This document shows positions 10,739 to 19,678 of a DNA stretch of 64,000 nt, piece after piece. The DNA is from JAEUMW01 sp963734295 (GTDB lineage: Bacteria > Pseudomonadota > Gammaproteobacteria > Burkholderiales > JAEUMW01). Under the pieces are notes generated by a model that worked only from the letters and a program-made list of their open reading frames with translations, was not told the DNA's origin and did no database searches. The translations under genes were made by a program, and so were the position numbers. The first letter of the stretch is position 1. Every line of letters starts with the position of its first letter. Location: positions 744,001 through 808,000 of the forward strand of contig CAVTGS010000012.1 in the NCBI GenBank assembly GCA_963734295.1. Reading direction: 5' to 3'.

Positions 10739-11950
10739 TCAAAGACGTGAGGTCACGATCTCGGCCACCTCCGCGTCGGTGAGCACGACCGGGTTCGTTT
10801 TCATGCTCGACCCGCGGCTCGCCGCGACGATGCGCGGCACGTCGTGAGGCGCGATGCCGAAGCCTGCAAGACGCGGCAGATCGAGCTGGTCCTGCCAATC
10901 AGCGAGAACGGTCACCAGCAGGGCGCGGGCAGCCTCCGCCGCGATTGCCTCCTGCATGCCGAGACAGCGACCGACCTCCGCGTACTTCGGCAACGCAGCG
11001 CTCTGTGGATCGCGGCGCGCGATCGCTTCGATGTTCACCCGCGTCGCCGCGCCCACCAGCGTCCCGCACGCGACCCCGTGGGGAATCGGGAAGAAGGCCC
11101 CGAGCGGCGCGGCAAGACCGTGCACCGAGCCGAGTCCCGTCTGCGCGAGACAGATGCCGGACACGAGCGACGCGTAAGCCATCCGGCTGCGCCCCTGTGC
11201 GGCCCGCGCGCCTCCCGCGTACCAGTCGAGCAGACCGTCCCTGACCGCCTCGATACCCGAGCGCGCGAGCGCATCGGTCATGGGATTGGCGCGGATCGAC
11301 ACGAACGACTCGAGGAGCTGGGTGAAGGCGTCCATGCCGTTTGCCGCGATCAACGACGGCGGACACCCGGCGAGCAGATCGGGATCCAGGATCGCCCACT
11401 GCGCAACCAGTCGATCGTCGCGGAAGGATTTCTTGAATCCCGCCTCGCCGTGCACCGACAACACGGCGTTCTTGGTCGCCTCGGAGCCGGTGCCTGCGGT
11501 GGTCGGGACGGCGATGAAGGGGGTGGCCGGTCCGCGATACGGCCGCTCGGGGCCGACGCCCTCCAGATGGTCCATCACCGAGTTGCCCGGCCGCAGCAGG
11601 CCGGCGATCGCCTTGGCCGCGTCGAGCGCGCTGCCGCCGCCGATGCCGACCACGACGTCGAAGCGCTCATGGCGGAACTGCGCGACCACTCCGTCCACGA
11701 GCTGCGGCGAGGGCTCCCCCGAGACACGCACGTGCTCCCACGCGAATCCCTGCGCGCGTAACGTCTCGACCAACCATGCGCCGCCGGTCGATGTGGCGAA
11801 GGAGGATTGGCCGGTCACGAGCAGCAGGCGCGTGCCGTAGCCACCTGCGATATCCGGCAGCTTGCCGAGGGTGCCGGCACCGAACTCGATGCGCGGCAGG
11901 CGCGCAATTGAAAACGGGGCGATCATGTCCGGCACGGGCAGGAGAGTCAT
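10739..11950 (-). CDS. Iron-containing (group III) alcohol dehydrogenase
   Basis: This 403-aa protein is NAD(P)-dependent with a metal centre. Visible motifs are the dinucleotide-binding VVGIGGGSALDAAKAIA, AVPTTAGTGSEATKNAV, a metal Asp in ANGMDAFTQLLES, and metal His residues in GSVHGLAAPLG and FPIPHGVACG. The ATG at 11950 overlaps the mltB stop (ATGA), so translation is probably coupled. It lies downstream of mltB and the PQQ dehydrogenase on the same strand, a context that fits alcohol or aldehyde metabolism. The substrate cannot be read from sequence; maleylacetate-reductase-type relatives share the fold. Confidence 0.9.
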   Translation of the reverse strand: MTLLPVPDMIAPFSIARLPRIEFGAGTLGKLPDIAGGYGTRLLLVTGQSSFATSTGGAWLVETLRAQGFAWEHVRVSGEPSPQLVDGVVAQFRHERFDVVVGIGGGSALDAAKAIAGLLRPGNSVMDHLEGVGPERPYRGPATPFIAVPTTAGTGSEATKNAVLSVHGEAGFKKSFRDDRLVAQWAILDPDLLAGCPPSLIAANGMDAFTQLLESFVSIRANPMTDALARSGIEAVRDGLLDWYAGGARAAQGRSRMAYASLVSGICLAQTGLGSVHGLAAPLGAFFPIPHGVACGTLVGAATRVNIEAIARRDPQSAALPKYAEVGRCLGMQEAIAAEAARALLVTVLADWQDQLDLPRLAGFGIAPHDVPRIVAASRGSSMKTNPVVLTDAEVAEIVTSRL

Positions 11951-12969
11951 TGCCGCCGCTTCTTGAGCTTCACCTCGGTCAATCCCGCATCGGCGGCGCG
12001 CGCCGCGGCCAGCGCCTCTGCCAGGTCGAAGAGCGACATCGCGTAGTTGACGCTGCGATTGTAGCGGGTGATCACGTAGAAGTTGTTGAAGCCGAGGAAG
12101 TAGAGGGGGCCATCCTCGCCCTGCAGGCGCAGCACCGCAGCTTCGGTCTCGCCCGGCACCTGGGCGCGCGGCCGGATGCCCGCCTCGGCGAGCGCCTCGA
12201 CGCTCGACGCCGGCTTCAAGCCCTGGTCGACGAGCTCGCCCACACGCTCGCCGCCCGCTTCCGCGCGCACCGCGACGAGCCCGCCGGGTTCCCAGCCGAA
12301 CGCGTTCATGTAGTTCGCCACGCTGCCGACCGCGTCCGCGCTGCGCGACAGATCCGGACGGCCGCTGCCGTCGAAGTCCACGGCGTACTTGCGGTAGCTC
12401 GATGGCATGAACTGCGCAATCCCCATCGCCCCGGCGTACGAGCCGCGCGGTGTCAGAGGATCGACGCCCTGCTCGCGCGCGAGCAGCAGGAACTGCTCGA
12501 GCTCGGAGCGAAAGAATTCCGCGCGCGCCGGCCAGTCGAACGCAAGGGTGTAGAGCGCGTCGAGGACGCGGAACTTGCCGGTGTCCCGACCATAGTTGGT
12601 TTCGACGCCGAGCGTGGCGACGATGATTTCTTCCGGCACACCGTAGCGCCGGCTCGCACGTGCGATGACGGCGGCGTTCTCCGACCAGAACTTGAGGCCG
12701 GCGGCGACGCGCTCCGGGTTCACGTAGACCGGCCGATACTCGAACCACGGTCGCGCCGTGCCGGGACGCGCCATGGCCCGCAGGATCGCTTCCTGGGTGC
12801 GCGCCTTCGCCATGAGCCGGCGCAGGGCACTCGCGTCGAAACCATGCCGCTCCGACATCTCGACGACGAATGCTTCGACCTCCGCGCGCAGCTCGGTCAC
12901 CTGCGCCAAGCTCGTCCCGTACGCAAGCGACAGGGCGAGTAGACACAGCGCTGCAATCAGTTCCTTCAT
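11947..12969 (-). CDS. mltB: Membrane-bound lytic murein transglycosylase B
   Basis: MltB cleaves the N-acetylmuramic-N-acetylglucosamine bond of peptidoglycan in the periplasm. The 340-aa product has a signal peptide (MKELIAALCLLALSLAYG), the catalytic Glu123 in GVETNYGRDTG, and the family signatures GAMGIAQFMPSSYRKYAVDF and DLSRSADAVGSVANYM. The C-terminal FNNFYVITRYNRS is also typical. The leader has no lipobox cysteine, so the enzyme may be soluble in the periplasm rather than a lipoprotein. It overlaps the downstream alcohol dehydrogenase by 4 bp. A terminator separates it from the PQQ dehydrogenase upstream. Confidence 0.95.
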   Translation of the reverse strand: MKELIAALCLLALSLAYGTSLAQVTELRAEVEAFVVEMSERHGFDASALRRLMAKARTQEAILRAMARPGTARPWFEYRPVYVNPERVAAGLKFWSENAAVIARASRRYGVPEEIIVATLGVETNYGRDTGKFRVLDALYTLAFDWPARAEFFRSELEQFLLLAREQGVDPLTPRGSYAGAMGIAQFMPSSYRKYAVDFDGSGRPDLSRSADAVGSVANYMNAFGWEPGGLVAVRAEAGGERVGELVDQGLKPASSVEALAEAGIRPRAQVPGETEAAVLRLQGEDGPLYFLGFNNFYVITRYNRSVNYAMSLFDLAEALAAARAADAGLTEVKLKKRRQ

Positions 12970-13052
12970 GAGTCTCCGGCTGCTCCGCGGGGTAGGCCGC
13001 CGCTTCATGCAAAATTCTAGCGCGATCGGCGAGCCGCGTCGGAGCACGGGGC

Positions 13053-13077
13053 GAAAAAAAGCCGGCTTGCGCCGGCC
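13053..13077 (-). terminator. Rho-independent terminator after the PQQ dehydrogenase gene
   Basis: Read on the minus strand this is a perfect GCCGGC stem, a GCAA tetraloop, the matching GCCGGC and a run of seven T. It lies about 40 bp after the dehydrogenase stop and before mltB, so it should end the dehydrogenase transcript. Confidence 0.88.
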
Positions 13078-13115
13078 TGAAGGAGGGACACCCTTTCGCT
13101 GATGTCGCAGAGAAA

Positions 13116-14853
13116 TCAGTTCTTGAAGAGCTTGAACACCCAGACCGAGCCGCCCTGCTCGAGGAAGTTCACCTTCTTGGCGACGTCGCCACCCCAGAGC
13201 GGCACCGCGCCGCCCCAACCCGCCACCACCGCGACGTACTGCTGACCGTCCTGTTCCCAGGTGATGGGCGGGGCGACGATTCCGGTACCGGTGTTGAAGC
13301 TCCACAGCGGCTTACCGGACTTCGCATCGAGTGCACGCAGTTCGCCTTCCGGGGTGCCGTAGAACACCAATCCGCCCTTCGTAGTCATGGCGCCACCCCA
13401 GAGCGGGGCACCGTTCTTCTGCTTCCCAGACAATCTTTCCGGAAGCGGGATCGATCGCGCGCAGGGCGCCGATGTAGTCATCGTTGATGGTCTTGATGGT
13501 GAAGCCGGCGCCGAGGAATGCGGCGCCCTTCTTGAAGGCGACAGGCTCGTTCCAGATGTCCATGCCCCACTCGTTCGCCGGGACGTAAAAGTAGCCGGTG
13601 TCCGGACTGTAGGCCATCGGCTGCTGGTTCTTGCCACCGAGGAAGGACGGCGCCGAGAACACCACGGTACCCTTCTTGCCGTCTGCACCCTTGGCGGGGT
13701 CACCCGGTCGATTGTCGTCCACGTAAACCGGCCTGCCGGTCTTGAGGTCGATCTCCTTCGCCCACGTGATCTTCTTCACGAAGGGAAACGCGCTGACGAG
13801 CTTGCCCGTCTTCGCATCGTTCACGTAGAAGAAGCCGTTGCGGTCGGCCTTGCCGCCGAGGATGCGGCCGTCCTTCGCTTTGTACGTGACGAACTCGTTC
13901 ACGCCATCGAAATCCCAGCCGTCGTGCGGCGTGTTCTGGAAGTGCCACACGATCTTGCCGGTTGCGGGATCGATGGCGAGCGTGGACGACGAGTAGAGGT
14001 TGTCGCCCGGGCGCAGCCAGCTGTTCCAGGGTGCAGGTTGGCCGGTACCGGCGTAGATGAGGTTGGTCTCGGGGTCGTAGGTGAAGTTGCCCCATGTCGC
14101 CGCGCCGCCGGTCTTGTAGAGGTCGCCGGTCCAGGTGGCATTGGTGGTGCCGGTGACACCGTTCTCCTGGCCGTCCTTGTAGCCCATGTTGCCTTCGACC
14201 GTGGGACGCATCCAGACGAGCTTGCCGGTCTTCGCGTCACGCGCTTCGACGCGTCCGAGTACGCCGAACTCGCCGCCCGAGACACCGGAGATGACCATGC
14301 CCTTGACGATCGTGGGCGCGGCAGTCATCGAGTAGCCGGCGGCATAATCGTCGACCTTCTCCTTCCAGACCACCTTGCCGGTATCCTGATCGAGCGCGAC
14401 CAACTGCGCGTCGAGCGTACCGAAGATCACGAGGTTGTCGTACAGCGCGGCGCCGCGGTTCACCACGTCACAGCAGGGCATGATGCCGTCGGGCAGGCGG
14501 TGCTCGTACTTCCAGAGCTTCTTCCCGGTCTTGGCGTCGAGCGCGAAGAGCCGCGAGTACGAGCCCGTCACGAACATCTTGCCGTTGTAGACGAGCGGCT
14601 GCGATTCCTGTCCGCGCTGCTTCTCGCCGCCGAACGAAAACGACCAGACCGGCACGAGGTTCTGCACGTTGGACGTATTGATCTGCGAGAGCGTGCTGTA
14701 GCGCTGGTTCTGCGGACCCATGCCCGCGCTCAGCACGTCGCCCGGAGTGGTGGCATCGGCGTCGATCTGCTGCTGCGTGACCGCGGCATAGGCGCTACCG
14801 AGCGAGAGCAGCGACGCTGCGACCAAGCCGGGCAGTAATCTGGTTTTGAACAC
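13116..14853 (-). CDS. PQQ-dependent alcohol dehydrogenase, lanthanide-type signature, one frameshift
   Basis: This periplasmic quinoprotein of about 578 aa has a signal peptide (ending AYA) and the tryptophan-docking eight-bladed propeller. Active-site features are the vicinal disulfide Cys127-Cys128 (MPCCDVVNRG), Glu195 (SGGEFGVLG), the catalytic-base position Asp314 and a second Asp316 in GWDFDGVNE. The extra Asp two residues after the base marks lanthanide-dependent XoxF/ExaF/PedH enzymes. The Asn expected at the metal site (GTGNP) reads Gln272 (GTGQP). One extra base near 13420 breaks the frame between ..GKIVWE and KNGAPLWGG. The SoxYZ/MBL genes upstream support a quinoprotein role. Methanol versus longer alcohols cannot be decided. 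Confidence 0.9.
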
Positions 14854-15154
14854 GTTGATCCCTCCTCTGGATGACTTTTGAAGTGCACTGTCCGGGACGC
14901 CCGGACGGTGTTACATCGAGGCCCATTCGGCAATGTCCGTGCCACGCGGGAAGAGCTGTCGGTGACCGCATGGACGGCGCGCGCTGCAAACGCGTGTTCA
15001 GGCCGCAGGAAGTCGGTTTTGCGAGGATGTGGCAGGCACTACGGGCAGATGATGACGGGGTCGTTTGGAGCGCGCGGGGAAGAGATACCGTGATTCAAAA
15101 GCAGGCAGCTGTTCTATTCCGGTACAGGTTGGATGCAAGCCGCCGCAACGGCGA
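14854..15154. other. Intergenic region upstream of the PQQ dehydrogenase gene
   Basis: About 300 bp between the Sel1-repeat gene and the PQQ dehydrogenase, both on the minus strand, is the likely dehydrogenase promoter region. No conserved operator or structured RNA was recognised. A GAGGAGGGATCAA ribosome site precedes the dehydrogenase ATG. Confidence 0.4.
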
Positions 15155-15739
15155 TCAGGGCGCGGCCACCACGCCCGGATGCGCCTCTCCCACGACCTTC
15201 GCCATGCTCGCCGCCTGGGGGTGGCCCTTGTCGGCCGCACGACCGAGCCACTTGAGCGCCTCGGCCGCCTCTTTCGGATCGGACGTCACGCCCTTGCCGA
15301 AGCCGGTCGCGTACATCACACCGAGGTTGTACGCGGAATCGCGATCGCCCTGCTCCGCCGCCTTGCGAAACCAGTACGCGGCCTTTTCGAGATCCCGCGG
15401 CACGCCGCGGCCGGTCTCGTAGAGCAGCGCGAGGTTGTACTGCGCGGAGGCATGGCCGCCCGCGGCCGCGCGCTCGTACCACCTCGCCGCCTCGGCGTAG
15501 TCCTGCGCCACGCCCTGACCCTGCTCGTACATCGCGCCGAGGCTCAACTGCGCCGCGGTACTGCCCTTCTCGGCGAGCGGCTTCCAGATCTCGAGCGCCT
15601 TCTGGTAATCGCCCATCTTGAACGCGGCGTAGCCCTGCAGCGTGGCGACCCCGTCGCGGCTACCATCCGGCGCGGCCTCCTGCGCGGCAGCGCTGCCGGC
15701 GAGCACCGACAGGACGAGGGCGACCAGCACGCGCTTCAC
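15155..15739 (-). CDS. Secreted Sel1-repeat protein
   Basis: This 194-aa protein probably starts at GTG 15739, giving the signal peptide VKRVLVALVLSVLAGSAAAQ. No in-frame ATG lies nearby, and the GTG overlaps the metallo-hydrolase stop (GTGA). Residues about 60-185 hold Sel1-type tetratricopeptide repeats, seen in AQLSLGAMYEQGQGVAQDY, AQYNLALLYETGRGVPRDL and AYNLGVMYATGFGKGV, each followed by A..W..RAA. Such repeats mediate protein contacts. Its place as third gene of a quinoprotein-associated operon suggests a periplasmic accessory or assembly role, which is inference. Confidence 0.85.
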   Translation of the reverse strand: MKRVLVALVLSVLAGSAAAQEAAPDGSRDGVATLQGYAAFKMGDYQKALEIWKPLAEKGSTAAQLSLGAMYEQGQGVAQDYAEAARWYERAAAGGHASAQYNLALLYETGRGVPRDLEKAAYWFRKAAEQGDRDSAYNLGVMYATGFGKGVTSDPKEAAEALKWLGRAADKGHPQAASMAKVVGEAHPGVVAAP

Positions 15740-16665
15740 TTGCGCACTCCGAGCGCGTGCTGCTCGAGGGCCGGAAAGAGATGCGCCACCGAGCGCGAGA
15801 ACTCGTGGTGCACGAGCGGGATCGCCGCGAACTCCTGCGGCAGCGGCGTCGTCATCACTTCGGTCATGTCCTTTCCCTGGTCGGCCGCCTGCTGCAGGGT
15901 CGTCTCCAGCCAGACCAGATAATCCCGAGTCTGCTGGATCGCGCGCGCATCGCTCACGACCGGCCCATGCCCCGGCACGAGATACTTGTAAGGCAACGTC
16001 TTCAGCCGCGCGAGCGAATCCAGCCAGACCGTGACATTCGCATGGGGTGTCGTGGCCGCGCGGTCGAAGAAGACGAGATCGCCAGCGAAGAGAACCCCGG
16101 TCGTCCGGTCGAACACGGCGAGATCGCCGTCGGTATGACCGGCGAGCGCGAGAAACTCGAAACTGTGGTCGCCGATCCGCTCCACGCCGGCCACCTGGGC
16201 GCGGCTCGGCACGGCCGGCTCGGTGCCCGCCTCCCAGTCGCCGCACATGCGGTACATGTTGTCCGTGAACGGGCCGCCCATGGCCTGGATACCCTGGATG
16301 GTCGCGGGCAGCGCCGCCACCCCCACGTCGGCGAAGGCCTGATTGCCGAGGAAGTGGTCCGGGTGGAAGTGGGTGTTGACCACCTTCACCACCGGCTTGT
16401 CGGTCAGCTTGCGGATCACCGCGCGCAACTGTTCGCCATAACGCTTCGAGGGACCGGTGTCGATCACCACCACGCCGGCGGACGTGACCACGAACCCCAC
16501 GTTCACGATGTTGCCGCCGTTCTCGATAGAGAAATCCTCGGTCCTGCCGATGAGCACATACGTGCCGTCGGCAATCTTCTGCGGGGTGAGTCGGTAGTCG
16601 AGAGTCGCGGCCAAGGCCGCGCTCGCGATCGCGAGCGCCCCGAGCGCGGCGAGGGTGCGTCTCAT
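15736..16665 (-). CDS. Quinoprotein-associated metallo-beta-lactamase-fold hydrolase
   Basis: This 309-aa protein has a signal peptide (MRRTLAALGALAIASAALA) and the zinc motif NTHFHPDH (residues 98-104), followed by LAGHTDGDLAVFD and PGHGPV. These are the metal ligands of the SoxH-like metallo-beta-lactamase family. It overlaps the SoxYZ-like gene upstream (ATGA) and the Sel1 gene downstream (GTGA). A secreted MBL next to a fused SoxYZ carrier and a PQQ dehydrogenase is the known gene set called the quinoprotein relay system. The actual reaction of that MBL is not established. Confidence 0.88.
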   Translation of the reverse strand: MRRTLAALGALAIASAALAATLDYRLTPQKIADGTYVLIGRTEDFSIENGGNIVNVGFVVTSAGVVVIDTGPSKRYGEQLRAVIRKLTDKPVVKVVNTHFHPDHFLGNQAFADVGVAALPATIQGIQAMGGPFTDNMYRMCGDWEAGTEPAVPSRAQVAGVERIGDHSFEFLALAGHTDGDLAVFDRTTGVLFAGDLVFFDRAATTPHANVTVWLDSLARLKTLPYKYLVPGHGPVVSDARAIQQTRDYLVWLETTLQQAADQGKDMTEVMTTPLPQEFAAIPLVHHEFSRSVAHLFPALEQHALGVRK

Positions 16666-17420
16666 GGCGTGATCCTGGCCGCGATCCGGTTGCCGTTGTT
16701 ATCGGCGCCGCTCAGTACCAGCGCCCCGGCGGGTCGCGCCCCGGCGGGCAGATCGAACGTGAAGATCGGGTTCTCGGCGACCGGTTCGAACGTGTTGAGG
16801 CGCAGGTAAGCCGTGCCGGCGTCGTCTTCGAGCACGAGCCGTTCGATGAAGAAGGCGGGAATGCCCGGCGCGAGCCCAGTGTCCATCGGGTGCATCACGC
16901 GCACCCGCACCCGCCGGCCCGCATCCGGCTCGGCCCACATGCGGCCGTTGACATCGTTCAGTACCTTTTCCCAGCCGCCCGCGTTGCGGCCCGCGCCGGG
17001 CGCGGTGCAGCCGCCTCCGGCCGCATCCACCCACGTGCCGCCGACATGCCACACGCCGTCGGCCGTGCGTGCGGCGGCCCGCACCGGACTCGCCTGCTGC
17101 AGCTTGAAGCGGAACGTGAGGAACGGCTTCGCCTGCTCGGGGAAAAACTCGAGGATCTTCAGGATCGGATTGAAATCCGCGAAGACCACGATCTCCTTCA
17201 CGTCGTGCAATCCCTCGGCGTCGACGAGAACCGGAACGTTCATCGAATCTTCCGCGAACTTCGGCGCGGTGACCTTGACCCGATCGTCGAACATCACCGG
17301 CTGGCCGGGGAAGAACTGCCTGCGCATGTCCTCCCAGCGCGCCGAGTCCAGCGGATCCCGCGCCTCCGCCGCGAGCGCGGTCTGCACCAGCAACAGCAAA
17401 CACAGCCAACCCCATCGCAT
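16662..17420 (-). CDS. Quinoprotein dehydrogenase-associated SoxYZ-like carrier protein
   Basis: From ATG 17420 this 252-aa protein has a signal peptide (MRWGWLCLLLLVQTALAAEA), a SoxY-like N-terminal half and a SoxZ-like C-terminal half (VRVMHPMDTG, FFIERLVLEDDAG). Cys138 in AGGGCTAP corresponds to the SoxY carrier cysteine motif but is internal because of the fusion. In sulfur oxidation SoxY carries substrates on this cysteine. In quinoprotein clusters the partner is unknown. It is first gene of the three-gene overlapping operon and about 120 bp from the divergent hydrolase gene at 17543. Confidence 0.88.
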   Translation of the reverse strand: MRWGWLCLLLLVQTALAAEARDPLDSARWEDMRRQFFPGQPVMFDDRVKVTAPKFAEDSMNVPVLVDAEGLHDVKEIVVFADFNPILKILEFFPEQAKPFLTFRFKLQQASPVRAAARTADGVWHVGGTWVDAAGGGCTAPGAGRNAGGWEKVLNDVNGRMWAEPDAGRRVRVRVMHPMDTGLAPGIPAFFIERLVLEDDAGTAYLRLNTFEPVAENPIFTFDLPAGARPAGALVLSGADNNGNRIAARITP

Positions 17421-17542
17421 GCGTCGCAGCTCCCTTTCGAATAGCGGTGTATCGACATTGAACATCGACACGGAATCGGCAACATCCATGCCGCGCTGCC
17501 GGCTGTTATGATGCCGGCGATATTCCCAAGGCGCCAGTTCCG

Positions 17543-18436
17543 ATGCCGCTTCGCTCCGTCCGCACGTCGTGCCTCGACATGGCCTATCAGGCCCTCGGCG
17601 ACGAGGGTGCTCCACCCATCATCCTCGTGCACGGCTTCCCGGACGACCCTACGTGCTGGGATCCGATCGTCGAGGCACTGGCTGCGCGCGGTTTTCGCAC
17701 CCTCGCGCCATTCCTGCGCGGCTTCGGTCCCACGCGCTTTCTCGACCCGAACCGTCCCCGCAGCGGCGAGATCGCGGCGCTCGCCCACGACGTGCTGGAG
17801 TTCGCCAACGCGCTCAAGCTGGGGTCCTTCGTTCTGGTCGGTCACGACTGGGGCGCGCGCGCAGCCTATGCCGCCACGGCGCTGGCGCCGCACCGCGTAA
17901 GCGGTCTGATCGCGCTGTCCGTGGGCTACGGCGCTCACCCCCCGGGCCAGCCGCCGAGCTTCGACCAGGCTCGCGCCTACTGGTACCAGTGGTACTTCGG
18001 CCACGCCCTCGGGCGCGCCGCGCTCGCCGCCGATCGCCGCGCGTTCTGCCGTCAGCTCTGGGCGACCTGGTCGCCGGGATGGCGCTTCCGCGAGGAGGAT
18101 TTCGCCGCCGCCGCGAAATCGTTCGACAATGCCGACTTCGTCGACGTGGCGGTCCACTCCTATCGCCATCGCTGGGGCGGCACGCCGGGCGACCCGCGCT
18201 ACGAGCACGCGCAGAAGCTGCTCGCCGCGCTCCCTCCCATCACCGCGCCGACCACCCTCCTGCACGGTGCGGACGATCAGGCGACGCTCGCCGCATCCAC
18301 CGAGGGTCGCGAGCACCTCTTCCGCGGCAGCTACGTGCGGCACGTGCTCCCCGGCGTCGGCCATTTCATCCCCCGCGAGTGCCCGGACCTCGTGCTCGAG
18401 GCGATCCTCGAGCGCGTTCATGCCGAGCCGCGCTGA
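17543..18436 (+). CDS. Alpha/beta hydrolase, epoxide-hydrolase type
   Basis: This 297-aa cytoplasmic protein shows the oxyanion motif HGFPDDPTCWD (30-40), the nucleophile elbow GHDWGARAA with Asp102 in place of serine, and the catalytic His in GVGHFIPRE. An Asp nucleophile in GHDWG is the mark of epoxide hydrolases and haloalkane dehalogenases, so ester hydrolysis is unlikely. The substrate is unknown. The next hydrolase gene begins inside its 3' end (17-bp overlap), implying a two-gene operon divergent from the SoxYZ operon. Confidence 0.88.
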   Translation: MPLRSVRTSCLDMAYQALGDEGAPPIILVHGFPDDPTCWDPIVEALAARGFRTLAPFLRGFGPTRFLDPNRPRSGEIAALAHDVLEFANALKLGSFVLVGHDWGARAAYAATALAPHRVSGLIALSVGYGAHPPGQPPSFDQARAYWYQWYFGHALGRAALAADRRAFCRQLWATWSPGWRFREEDFAAAAKSFDNADFVDVAVHSYRHRWGGTPGDPRYEHAQKLLAALPPITAPTTLLHGADDQATLAASTEGREHLFRGSYVRHVLPGVGHFIPRECPDLVLEAILERVHAEPR

Positions 18437-19311
18437 GGCGCCGCCCCTCGGGCAACTCCGCTTGCCGAGCGGACAAGTGCTGGCGTGGGCCGAGTACGGC
18501 GACCCCGGCGGGCGAGCCCCTTCTCTATCACCACGGCTGGCCGGGCTCGCGGCTCGAGGCGCGCTTCGCGCACGAACACGCGATCACACGGGGAATACGC
18601 ATCATCGCTCCCGACCGCCCCGGCTACGGCGGGTCCACCCAGGCGCCCGCGCGAACGCTCGCCGACTGGGGCGCCGACGCCGCCGCCCTGCTCGATCACC
18701 TCGGCGTGGGTCGATTCGCTGCGATCGGCGTCTCCGGCGGCGCGCCCTACGCGCTCGCGTGTGCCACCACGTTCCCGAACCGCGTGACCCGCGTTTGCAT
18801 CGTGAGCGCCATGGGTCCGGTGGATGGAAACGAGGCGTTGCGCAATTTCGATCCCGTGCGCCGGCTCGCGCTGCGTCTGGCCGGGCGACGCTCGCCCTTC
18901 ATGCGCGGCCTGCTGCGGGGCGCAGTCGGGCCGCTCATCGGTCGCAACGCGGAGCGCTTCGTGGCAAGCCTCGCGCAACACTGCGCACCGGCGGATCGCG
19001 CCACGCTGGCGCAGCGGGACGTGCAGGCGCGCATCGCCGCATCGTTTCGCGAGGGTCTGCGCCCAGGCGCCGCCGGCGCGGCGCGGGACCTCGAGCTCTA
19101 CGCCGCGCCGTGGGCCATCCCGCTCGCGCACATCGAAGCCCCGGTCGATCTGTGGCACGGCGAGGCGGACAGCATCATCCCGGCGTGGCTCGCGCGTCGT
19201 CTGGCCGCACAGCTGCGGACGGCGACCCCGCGCTTCCTCCCAGAAGAGGGTCACTACTCGCTGCCGCTCGGGCATCTCGGCAGGATCCTCGGCGAGATCG
19301 CCCTGCCGTAG
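18420..19311 (+). CDS. Alpha/beta hydrolase with serine nucleophile, one frameshift
   Basis: Removing one G near 18509-18513 joins MPSRAEAPPLGQLRL...YGDPGG to EPLLYHHGWPGSRLEARF, giving about 297 aa. The oxyanion HHGWPGS, nucleophile GVSGGAPYAL, acid in LWHGEADSIIP and His in PEEGHYSLPL form a full Ser-Asp-His triad set. ATG 18420 lies within the end of the preceding epoxide-hydrolase-type gene, so the two are probably co-translated. The substrate is not predictable. Confidence 0.82.
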
Positions 19312-19343
19312 ATCAACCAGCGGTGCACACCCCAGAAAAAGGC

Positions 19344-19380
19344 TTGACGCACACAAATGCGAATCATTATTATTTGCGTA
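19344..19380 (+). promoter_or_regulatory. hemP promoter with Fur-box-like palindrome
   Basis: A TTGACG -35 element (19344-19349) is followed after 18 bp by TATTAT (19368-19373). The AT-rich imperfect palindrome GCGAATCATTATTATTTGCG (19359-19378) overlaps the -10 element and resembles Fur boxes upstream of betaproteobacterial haem loci. Iron-loaded Fur binding here would repress the whole haem locus. The predicted transcript start falls on or next to the hemP ATG. Confidence 0.7.
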
Positions 19381-19562
19381 TGCAGACAGATCGTCAGCGC
19401 AAGGTCAAGCCACCTCCAGCGCGCAGCGCAGACCCGGACGGCCTGCGCCGGATGTCGTCCACCGAACTGCTCGGGCCACGCGGTGAGGTCGTGATCGAGC
19501 ATGCCGGCCGGCAATACCGGCTGCGCGTCACGCAGAACGGGAAGCTCATTCTGACCGCCTGA
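19380..19562 (+). CDS. hemP: Haem uptake protein HemP/HmuP
   Basis: This 60-aa protein ends in the family signature: SSTELLGPRGEVVIEHAG followed by QYRLRVTQNGKLILT. HemP/HmuP proteins are small factors encoded at the head of haem-uptake loci; in several betaproteobacteria and rhizobia HmuP is needed to activate the receptor gene. No Shine-Dalgarno sequence precedes ATG 19380 and the promoter predicts almost no 5' leader, so translation may be leaderless. A later in-frame ATG (19452) would remove the N-terminal 24 residues but also lacks a clear ribosome site. The TonB receptor follows after 116 bp. Confidence 0.88.
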   Translation: MQTDRQRKVKPPPARSADPDGLRRMSSTELLGPRGEVVIEHAGRQYRLRVTQNGKLILTA

Positions 19563-19678
19563 ACGGACCGGTCCGGCCACATTCGACGCGCCACCGCGAC
19601 GGTCGCGACACCACGCCAGCCAGCCAGGGAGACCGTCCCGAGCCAGCGAGCCCGATTCCTAACTAACGGGAGCTGGCA

